40,160 nt of DNA, taken from contig PBSM01000253.1 in assembly GCA_002726245.1 (NCBI GenBank), forward strand, positions 1-40,160. The letters are read 5' to 3'. The number at the start of each line of letters is the position of its first letter. Within the stretch, counting starts at the first letter, position 1. Shown here in pieces: positions 33,489 to 40,160 of the stretch. The DNA is from Planctomycetaceae bacterium (lineage in GTDB: Bacteria; Planctomycetota; Planctomycetia; Pirellulales; Pirellulaceae). Below the pieces are notes generated by a model. The model was not told where the DNA came from. It saw only the letters and a program-made list of their open reading frames with translations, and made no database searches. Position numbers and translations under genes: made by a program.

Positions 33489-35438
33489 CTAATCCAAGTT
33501 TTCAATCTCCAGTGGTTCGAGGTTGCCAGCCGGTTTGAAGCCGAAGATCCGTGAGAAGAAATAGAACTCTCCGTCGAGCGTGCGCTTGATGTTGGCAGCT
33601 TTGCGGAAGCCGTGTTGCTCGCCTTCGAACAGCACGTACGCGACAGGCAGCCCTTTCTTTCGCAGGGCATCGACCATCAGTTCCGCCTGATTCGGAGGGA
33701 CGATCTTGTCCTCGTCGCCCTGGAAGAACGCGATCGGGCAAGACAATTGATCAACTGAATTGATCGCGGACCGCTCACGGTACAGGTCTTCGCGCTCGGG
33801 CCAAGGGCCAATCAACGACTCGAGATAACGACTCTCAAACTTGTGCGTGTCACCGACGAAGACGGTCAGGTCGCTCAACCCGTACAAACTCGCACCGGCC
33901 GTGAACACGTTGCGTAATGTCAGGGCGCACAGAGTCGTATAGCCACCCGCGCTGCCGCCGTCGATCGCAAGGCGGTCCGGATCAGCCAACCGCTGGCTCA
34001 CCAGATGCTGTGCGGCATTCACGCAGTCATCGACATCAACGATTCCCCAGTTGCCCCGCAGCCGGTTGCGGTATTCACGGCCGTAGCCGGTACTGCCTCC
34101 GTAGTTCACATCCACGAACGCGAATCCACGGCTGGTCCAGTACTGGATGCTCAGATTGAAATCGCGTTTTGCGGCGCTCGTCGGGCCTCCGTGCGAGCGG
34201 ACCAGCAGTGGCGGAGACTCATTGGCGAGCCCCTGAAGCTCACAATTCGAAGGAGCATAGTAAAACGCGTGAGCCGTCCGTCCGCCTCCTGTTGGAAACT
34301 CGATCGACTCAGGAATCGACAGGTAGCCGGAATCGACTTCGACCGTACTTGAGCGACGCAATGTTTCAAGCGAGCCTGACGCGATGTCCAAACGAATCAC
34401 GGCGCTGGGAGCCGTGGTCAAGCCTCCCAGAAACACCGCCTGACCGTTCGCCACTTTGAGGTAGCCGATGCTCGTAAAGCCAGTGCTTGAAGACCCAGTG
34501 TCGATCAGCCGAGTTTCCAGTGTCCGCGTATTGATCCGCGTGAGATGAGCCCGGCCGGATCCGCTGTAAACACAGAGCAGAGACTCATGCGATTCGAACC
34601 CGTACGAAGCCAAGCCGAAGACCCACGACGGTCCGGCAAATTCGGCCTTCTTCTCGATGATCGAATCGACACTCGTGCCTGTCCAGCGATACAGGTTCCA
34701 CCAGCCGCTGCGATCGCTGATGAAATACAGCACTCCGTCGGGAGACCACAGCGGCTGCAGAACAGACTCGTCCATGCCACCCGCGATCCGCTGTACGTTG
34801 CTCACCTGGCCGGCACCGTCCAGTTGAGCGACGCACAGCTCGGTTTCATCCCACGGCATGTTCGGGTGATTCCATTGTAGCCAGGCGAGTTGTGTGCCAT
34901 CCGGGCTGAGCCGGGGGTCGGAATAGAAATCGCAACCCGATGCGAGAGTCGAACCTGGACCAGGCTGCTTGAGGTCGATGGCCACGATGGTGTTTTCGGC
35001 CTCGCGCCCTGCGACGGTGTGATCTTCGCGGATGTAGATGATGCGGCTCCGAGTTTCGTCCGAGACACCGTCTGCGAAGCGCAGGTCCAGCTCGGGGGTC
35101 AGCGGAACTGGGTCAGTGCCGATCGTCTGCCGGTATAGACGCTGGTCGTCGTAATTTGAAAACCAGACGGTGCGGTTGCGAACGACAAACGCTGCACCGC
35201 CATATTCGTGAACGCGCGTCCGGACATTGAATCCCGGCGGCGTGACGTCGGTGGTCGTTCCGTCCGGAGTCCGGTTCACCAGGACAAGGCGTCCGCCTTC
35301 GGTCGGTCGCAATTCCGTCCAGTAGATGTCGTGTTCATCGATGACCGGATCACTCAATCCGACGACGTCAGAAACGATTAGGTCTGAAGTGATGGGAGAT
35401 TTCCAGGTGCCGTATGGCGCAATCTGAGGGTCTGGCAT
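33489..35438 (-). CDS. S9-family prolyl-oligopeptidase-like peptidase
   Basis: A 649-residue serine peptidase of the S9 family. The N-terminal two-thirds form a beta-propeller (repeats such as DPRLSPDGTQLAWLQWNHP and WSPDGVLYFISDRSG). The C-terminal alpha/beta-hydrolase domain contains the nucleophile S496 in IDGGSAGGY, D577 in GDEDKIVPP and H609 in GEQHGFRK, giving a complete Ser-Asp-His triad. SHGGPTSAA (about 415-423) is the conserved oxyanion-side motif. No signal peptide is evident, so it is probably cytoplasmic. It would release short peptides, likely dipeptides as in the DPP/acylaminoacyl-peptidase branch. Divergent in orientation from the possible small gene at 35540. Confidence 0.92.
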   Translation of the reverse strand: MPDPQIAPYGTWKSPITSDLIVSDVVGLSDPVIDEHDIYWTELRPTEGGRLVLVNRTPDGTTTDVTPPGFNVRTRVHEYGGAAFVVRNRTVWFSNYDDQRLYRQTIGTDPVPLTPELDLRFADGVSDETRSRIIYIREDHTVAGREAENTIVAIDLKQPGPGSTLASGCDFYSDPRLSPDGTQLAWLQWNHPNMPWDETELCVAQLDGAGQVSNVQRIAGGMDESVLQPLWSPDGVLYFISDRSGWWNLYRWTGTSVDSIIEKKAEFAGPSWVFGLASYGFESHESLLCVYSGSGRAHLTRINTRTLETRLIDTGSSSTGFTSIGYLKVANGQAVFLGGLTTAPSAVIRLDIASGSLETLRRSSTVEVDSGYLSIPESIEFPTGGGRTAHAFYYAPSNCELQGLANESPPLLVRSHGGPTSAAKRDFNLSIQYWTSRGFAFVDVNYGGSTGYGREYRNRLRGNWGIVDVDDCVNAAQHLVSQRLADPDRLAIDGGSAGGYTTLCALTLRNVFTAGASLYGLSDLTVFVGDTHKFESRYLESLIGPWPEREDLYRERSAINSVDQLSCPIAFFQGDEDKIVPPNQAELMVDALRKKGLPVAYVLFEGEQHGFRKAANIKRTLDGEFYFFSRIFGFKPAGNLEPLEIENLD

Positions 35439-35539
35439 GCGAGCATCTCATTTTTGGAATGACCGTGGAACTCAACAGCGATCTGGGGCGTCAATAGAGT
35501 GGAACAGTTTTCGAGGCACCACACAGAAGGGTTCGAGCG

Positions 35540-35698
35540 ATGGTCCAAAAGTATACCCTGAATCGACTCTCGCACTGGCTTCGTAGGAATCGGGAGAAAC
35601 TCAGTAGACTCCCGCTCGCAGAGGTCAAGAACCGGATGACTAAAGAAGTCTCTAACCGAGCGACTTCACTGAGTCGTCCGAATCGAGAGCAGTTTTAG
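35540..35698 (+). CDS. Possible 52-residue basic protein
   Basis: Open frame ATG 35540 to stop at 35696-35698, with an AGAAGGG ribosome-like site eight bases upstream. The product is rich in Arg, Leu and Ser (LSHWLRRNREKLSRLPLAEV, then RMTKEVSNRATSL) and could form amphipathic helices, as in small DNA- or RNA-binding proteins. No family recognised. It lies between the S9 peptidase and MoxR genes in an otherwise empty 291-base gap. Could be chance. Confidence 0.35.
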   Translation: MVQKYTLNRLSHWLRRNREKLSRLPLAEVKNRMTKEVSNRATSLSRPNREQF

Positions 35699-35729
35699 CG
35701 CGACGAAGAACCAGAGGGAGTTAACGCGC

Positions 35730-36731
35730 TCAGTCGCTGAGATCGACCGGACGTTGTTCGTCGCCATCTTGACGCTCTTCGATTTCGTAAAGCAAGCGAC
35801 GTATGACGCGATCCACCGTCACGCCCGTCGAACGAGCGTTGCTGTTGGTGATGATTCGATGCCGCAGAATGGGATGCGCGACGGCCTTAATGTCATCGGC
35901 CGTCGCTTCCTCGCGTCCGTAAAGTCCCGCACGAATTCTGGCCGCCAGCGTCATGTAATGTGCCGCCCGCGGACCAGCTCCAAAATCGACCCATTCATAG
36001 CTGAAGTCCGGCGTCTCGCCTTCATGGATTCGCGTCGCCCGAACCAATCGCAACGCGTAGTGAATCACGTGCGGCGGCGCTTCGATCAGCGACGTGACTT
36101 GCCGAAACGTCGCCACATCCTTTTTGGCGATGACTTGCTCAAGATCAACTGGTTCTGGCGCCGCAGGCTTGTCGGCCAGAGCAAACTCTTCGTCGTACGC
36201 GGGATAGGCGACTGCGATCTTCATCATGAAGCGATCGTCGTGATGCTCGACGATCGAATCGGCAGCATCGACTTCCGGGTAGCGAGTTGCCAGGATCATG
36301 AAGGGTTCAGGAAGCCCATGTCGTCGCCCGTCCAGCACGATTCGATTCTCTTGAATTGCTTGTTGAATCAGTGCGTCCGTCGAAGCCGGCAGGCGAGCGA
36401 AGTCATCGACAAGGACGATGTTGGCGAAGATCGGTCCAGGAACTTCGGTGGTACCAGTCGGAGCCGCACCGAGTCCGACGACGTCATGGGGCGACAGTTC
36501 GGCGGTGCAACGAACGCGATCAAACTGCAAGCCGAGCACACGGGCCAGGCTCGCTGCTGCCAGCGACTTGGCTGCACCGGCCGGCCCTTCATAAAGACAG
36601 TGCCCCTGAGCAAGCAGCGCAATCATCATCTGTTCGACAACCGCATCCTGGCTGACAACCGCCTTCGCCAGTTGATCGCGGATCGCTGCGAAAGCGGATT
36701 GAAGATGTTCGAGGTCCGAGTCGTTCGGCAT
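35730..36731 (-). CDS. MoxR-family AAA+ ATPase with altered catalytic motifs
   Basis: A 333-residue AAA+ protein of the MoxR type by overall pattern. Several motifs differ from the norm. Walker A reads EGPAGAAKS (49-56), with Ala where the Gly before Lys should be. Walker B ends VLVDDF (D109, D110) instead of D-E. Sensor 1, normally ATQNP, is ATRYP (148-152). The DRF after it (166-168) is kept, as are the C-terminal lid segments YEWVDFGAGPRAAHYMTLAA and HPILRHRI. Usual MoxR partners (DUF58 and VWA proteins) are not next to it. It could bind nucleotide without fast hydrolysis. Divergent from the Ycf48-like fusion gene with 162 bases between starts. Confidence 0.85.
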   Translation of the reverse strand: MPNDSDLEHLQSAFAAIRDQLAKAVVSQDAVVEQMMIALLAQGHCLYEGPAGAAKSLAAASLARVLGLQFDRVRCTAELSPHDVVGLGAAPTGTTEVPGPIFANIVLVDDFARLPASTDALIQQAIQENRIVLDGRRHGLPEPFMILATRYPEVDAADSIVEHHDDRFMMKIAVAYPAYDEEFALADKPAAPEPVDLEQVIAKKDVATFRQVTSLIEAPPHVIHYALRLVRATRIHEGETPDFSYEWVDFGAGPRAAHYMTLAARIRAGLYGREEATADDIKAVAHPILRHRIITNSNARSTGVTVDRVIRRLLYEIEERQDGDEQRPVDLSD

Positions 36732-36893
36732 TGCAGTACTTTTCGTAGGGCGTTGGATCTTGCTAGCGTGCCCTTCATTGTGGTCTCAAGCCACACTGCG
36801 GTCACCCCATCCTCGTGCTGCACGGTCGAGGTAGGCCATTCGGCTCGATTTCGCTAGACTCCCCCGCCACTTTCGCGTTTCGGGAGAACAGAG
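36732..36893. promoter_or_regulatory. Divergent promoter region, MoxR / Ycf48-like gene
   Basis: 162 bases separate the two divergent starts. The plus-strand gene has a GGGAGAACAGAG sequence directly before its ATG as a plausible ribosome site. No strong palindrome noticed. Confidence 0.4.
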
Positions 36894-39800
36894 ATGGATC
36901 GCCACGGCTGGATCGGGTTGATTGTTGGGTTGCTCATGTTCGCGAATACGAACCATCTGCTGGCCGAGCCGATGAGTTTGCCGCCCCAGATGCTGGAAGA
37001 TGCCGAGTTGAAGGATGTCTTCTTCCTCGATCCAGATCGAGGCTGGGCCGTCGGCGACCGCGGAGTGATCTGTTCAACGGACGATGGTGGAAGACATTGG
37101 TGGCTTGCCGACTCGCCTGTCAACTGCCGGCTCGAATCGATTCGTTTCATCGATGAACTACGTGGTTGGGCTGTCGGCGGCTGGACGCATCCTTACAGTC
37201 ACCGTACGAGCGGCGTCGTGTTGCGAACGGAAGACGGTGGTCGTCGCTGGACGAAGATGCCATCCGAAACGTTGCCGACGCTCTTCACTGTCCGTTTCTT
37301 CGATCGGCGTCGCGGATGGGCAGCGGGCAAGCCTTCCGCGATGTATCCGTCCGGCATCTTCCAAACGGAAGATGGCGGTCGGAGTTGGTCGTCGGTGGCA
37401 TTAACTCGACGCGACGAATGGCTGGCCGCTGAGTTCACCAACCCGCAGGTGGGCGTCGTCGTCGGCCGGAATGGTGCCGCTGCCGAGGTGAAAGCACACA
37501 CGGTTCAGCCGCTGCCGAAACCAAACACCGGACTTCGACATGCACGATCGGTGCGGATCTCGCCTCGCGGCGAGATCTGGATCGCAGGTGATGGCGGAAT
37601 GCTGATGAAGTCGGAGCCCGCAGGACGCGAGTGGTTTTCGCCGCAGCTTCCTCTTCCGCAAAGCACGCTTGGACAGATCGACTTCCGCGCGATCGCCGTG
37701 CGAGGCAATAGCTGCTGGATCGCCGGTAACCCAGGGACTTTCTTGCTCCGCAGCGCGGATGAAGGTCGATCTTGGCAACTGCTTCACACGGGACAGTCCT
37801 TGCCGATCAATTCCCTGCAGTTCCTCGATGATCAACGCGGCTGGGCGGTTGGAGTATTCGGAACGATTCTCGCGACGCGCGATGGCGGACAGACTTGGAT
37901 TCGGCAGCGAAGCGGCGGTGACCGAGCAGCGATGCTGGCTGTGTTCGACGAGCCACGGCATTTGCCACTCGAAGCGTTGACGCTTCTCTGCGGTCATGAA
38001 GGTTACCTAGGGGCCGTTGAGTTAATAACTCGCCGAGATGTTGAAACGGCGCCAGTACAAGAGTTGATCGAGACGCGCGCCATCAACGCACTTTCCACGC
38101 TTGGCGTTTCGCAATGCAATCAAGCCTGGCAATTCCCGCTGCGGCAAGCCGGTCTGAAGATGCCTGCCAGTTCCGTCGTTGATGGCTGGAACGTTGTGCA
38201 TCAAGGCTGCGGCATCGAGCAGCTCGAAGAATACGTCACGCTTCGAATTCGGCAATGGCGCCCCGAATTGCTGCTAACTCGTGCTGCATCGCCGAACAAT
38301 GAAGATCCGCTTGGACTGCTCATCGGCCAGATCGTTACCACCGCGACTGAGCGTGCTGCCGACCCCAACGCCTACCCGGATCATGCGCGAATCTTGGGGC
38401 TCCAGCCATGGAAAGCGAGGAAGGTCGTGGCATCAACGACCGACGGGTCGGGGACGATGCATCTTGAAACGTCTCGCCTGGCAACTCAATTGGGCCGGTC
38501 GCTCCGCGATCATTCTCTTTCAGCACGAGCTCTGATCTCGAACGAGTGGATAGCTGCTCCAACAAGGGTCGGCTTCGAATTGCTGCTGACTGACGCGCCC
38601 AGATCGGTGGCCGCCCGTGATCTGACCAGCGGGTTGGTGGTCGCGCATGGCAGCGATGCCCGTCGCCCCGAAGGCTCACCGGCACCGGTATCGTTGGCCA
38701 GCTTGCGAAAATCGACGCAGCAACAGGAGCTCGTTGAGACGCTGCTCGTTCATGCCGGCAGTGATCACGACTCGCATGTCGATCTCACCGGTCAACTCGA
38801 TTCCTTGACTCGCGATGTTTCGGCAAGACGTGGCGGCGAGCTCCTCTATCAGTTGGCGCAGAACTATCGCGAGCTAGGTCGGTATGAACTTGCCGCCAAC
38901 ACGCTTCAACGACTCGCCGCGAACTATCCACAACATGAGTTGGCAGAAGCCGCGTTCGTGTGGCTCGTAGGATATCATTCCGGCAGCGAAGCACAGCACG
39001 CGTTCGTGACCGAATCGGTGTCGAAAGACGAGTCTCGCAACCGCGCATCGTTCGCGGCGTCCTTCAACGAAGCCTTGCCGCCGGGCACTCAACGGAAAGC
39101 GATCGCGACACGTTACGACTCGCGAGTACAACGCGCCGGTTTCGACAGTGTCGTTCCAAGCACACGTTTGTCGCTATCGGAAGTGGCGACGGCCATTCAA
39201 AGAACTCGGCTAGACCTGTTTGCCGAGCCGAGCGTGCGGCTGGCCGTCGCCTCGGCTCATCGCCGCGCCGGCCAACTCCATCAAGCCCGACAGTTGTATC
39301 AGCAGATAGCGAATGGCCAACCGTTGGGTGCCTGGCGGCAAACCGCTCGCGCCGAGTTGTGGTTCGAGTCCGGGCGAGGCCGCTGCCCGAAGCCGTTGCT
39401 GATTTGCACGTCCCATGAGACGAAGCCACTGCTTGACGCCAAGCTCGACGATCCGCTTTGGCAATCCGCCGCAAAGTTCGACTTGAGAAGTCAGCTTGAC
39501 GACGATGAAGGGTGGCCCGCTTCCATCATGCTCGCGCACGACGACGACTATCTTTACGTCGCCGCCGTGTGCCAGAACGCACCGAGTGTGGAATACACTA
39601 CAAGCAACGAACCACGTAGCCGTGACCCGGATCTTTCCAATCAAGATCGCGTGGAAGTGCTGATCGATGCAAATCGGGACTACAACAGTTTCTATCGGCT
39701 GACCGTCGATCATCGCGGTTGGACCGGCGAAGCCTGCTGGGGCGATACGCGTTGGAATCCCGAGTGGTTCGTAGCCGCTACGTCGGATGACCGGTCTTGG

Positions 39801-39974
39801 ACGATTGAGGCAGCGATTCCGCTGACGGGACTCGCTGAAAAAGAAGAAATAGCAGGGGCGACGTGGGCGGTCGGCGTTCAACGCGTTGTCCCGGCCGTCG
39901 GCTTTCAATCGTGGACTCAGCCAGCCAGTGCCACCGGCCAACCGGAAGGCTTCGGCTACGTGACGATTGAGTAA
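36894..39974 (+). CDS. Ycf48-like propeller fused to TPR and CBM9-like domains
   Basis: A 1026-residue secreted protein with a signal peptide (GWIGLIVGLLMFANTNHLLA). Residues about 35-350 form a BNR/Ycf48-like propeller with repeats 'GWAVGxxGxIxxTxDGGxxWxxQ' (for example RGWAVGVFGTILATRDGGQT). A middle region (about 350-640) has no family I recognise; LLLTRAASPNNEDPLG and DHARILGLQPWKARKV suggest a LmbE/PIG-L-like deacetylase relic. TPR-like helices lie at about 645-700 (LLYQLAQNYRELGRYELAAN). The last 180 residues are a CBM9-like sugar-binding domain (LDAKLDDPLWQSA, DRVEVLIDANRDYNSFYRL, WTIEAAIPL). It probably binds surface glycans or a partner complex. The middle assignment is only tentative. 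Confidence 0.8.
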   Translation: MDRHGWIGLIVGLLMFANTNHLLAEPMSLPPQMLEDAELKDVFFLDPDRGWAVGDRGVICSTDDGGRHWWLADSPVNCRLESIRFIDELRGWAVGGWTHPYSHRTSGVVLRTEDGGRRWTKMPSETLPTLFTVRFFDRRRGWAAGKPSAMYPSGIFQTEDGGRSWSSVALTRRDEWLAAEFTNPQVGVVVGRNGAAAEVKAHTVQPLPKPNTGLRHARSVRISPRGEIWIAGDGGMLMKSEPAGREWFSPQLPLPQSTLGQIDFRAIAVRGNSCWIAGNPGTFLLRSADEGRSWQLLHTGQSLPINSLQFLDDQRGWAVGVFGTILATRDGGQTWIRQRSGGDRAAMLAVFDEPRHLPLEALTLLCGHEGYLGAVELITRRDVETAPVQELIETRAINALSTLGVSQCNQAWQFPLRQAGLKMPASSVVDGWNVVHQGCGIEQLEEYVTLRIRQWRPELLLTRAASPNNEDPLGLLIGQIVTTATERAADPNAYPDHARILGLQPWKARKVVASTTDGSGTMHLETSRLATQLGRSLRDHSLSARALISNEWIAAPTRVGFELLLTDAPRSVAARDLTSGLVVAHGSDARRPEGSPAPVSLASLRKSTQQQELVETLLVHAGSDHDSHVDLTGQLDSLTRDVSARRGGELLYQLAQNYRELGRYELAANTLQRLAANYPQHELAEAAFVWLVGYHSGSEAQHAFVTESVSKDESRNRASFAASFNEALPPGTQRKAIATRYDSRVQRAGFDSVVPSTRLSLSEVATAIQRTRLDLFAEPSVRLAVASAHRRAGQLHQARQLYQQIANGQPLGAWRQTARAELWFESGRGRCPKPLLICTSHETKPLLDAKLDDPLWQSAAKFDLRSQLDDDEGWPASIMLAHDDDYLYVAAVCQNAPSVEYTTSNEPRSRDPDLSNQDRVEVLIDANRDYNSFYRLTVDHRGWTGEACWGDTRWNPEWFVAATSDDRSWTIEAAIPLTGLAEKEEIAGATWAVGVQRVVPAVGFQSWTQPASATGQPEGFGYVTIE

Positions 39975-40160
39975 TTGGACAGCGCCGGTTCGATGCCTGA
40001 GAGCACGCATAAGCTCATGCGAGTACATCGTTTAACCGCAAGCCGCCCCTGAAAGAGTTTGACTTGAGGACGGTCTCCTGACTTTTTAACACAGATACAT
40101 TTTCGTTGTGGTTACAGACATTACCACGCTTAAGCCTGGGAAGCTTGTTTCTTAACGTTC
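39975..40160. other. Right edge, noncoding
   Basis: 186 bases after the fusion gene with no gene or clear terminator seen. The A/T-rich stretch at 40080-40110 may belong to a promoter of a gene beyond the window. Confidence 0.35.

Overview
The window looks like part of a planctomycete chromosome, most likely Pirellulales-like. The evidence is gene content: two DUF1501 proteins with Tat-type leaders, one very large DUF1549/DUF1553 cytochrome protein, secreted PQQ-, NHL- and YVTN-type beta-propellers, a sialidase, a Ycf48-like propeller, a MoxR-type ATPase, and REP-like palindromes with their transposase. No rRNA, tRNA or CRISPR array was seen. The lineage is inferred from these families, not from a marker gene.

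Layout. 1-4055: a truncated integrase fragment, then a minus-strand set of SDR oxidoreductase, threonine-dehydratase-like PLP enzyme and M81 (MlrC-like) metallopeptidase; the last two overlap at GTGA. 4100-4825: a REP-associated tyrosine transposase (RAYT) broken by one frameshift and bracketed by inverted REP palindromes. 4879-6608: a quinone oxidoreductase coupled to a membrane TPR protein. 6765-11679: DUF1501 and PSCyt/DUF1549/DUF1553 genes with a HicB-HicA toxin-antitoxin pair between them. 11858-14808: a secreted NHL propeller, a small membrane protein, a newly spotted 52-residue four-cysteine protein and an MFS transporter. 14894-18596: hflC and hflK (ATGA overlap) and a second DUF1501 gene. 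18597-19714: a gene-poor stretch with an 86-bp palindromic element and gene remnants. 19715-25890: PQQ propeller, secreted protein, DNA polymerase IV, second SDR and a class-III aminotransferase. 25887-29929: sialidase coupled to the aminotransferase, then a divergent pair of YVTN propeller proteins, one with two c-type haem sites. 30006-33299: a secreted transglutaminase-elicitor-family enzyme, a secreted KPDQA-repeat protein and a divergent secreted cysteine-hydrolase-like protein. 33489-39974: an S9 peptidase, a MoxR-family ATPase with altered catalytic motifs, and a 1026-residue Ycf48/TPR/CBM9 fusion.

The strongest candidate for an undescribed system is 30006-33299. A putative secreted transglutaminase lies directly downstream of a gene for a secreted protein made of about 13 PDQ units, most preceded by Lys. 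This places an enzyme that would join Gln to Lys beside a protein built of alternating Gln and Lys. A strong hairpin separates the two genes, and a second predicted secreted cysteine enzyme is divergent. I infer an extracellular cross-linked-protein module; no sequence feature proves the activity.

Most other genes are ordinary for planctomycetes: secreted or periplasmic polymer and redox proteins, membrane quality control (HflKC) and scattered metabolic enzymes. Several start codons were moved inward from the longest open frame because of signal peptides, ribosome binding sites or 4-base overlaps; these cases are stated in the entries.
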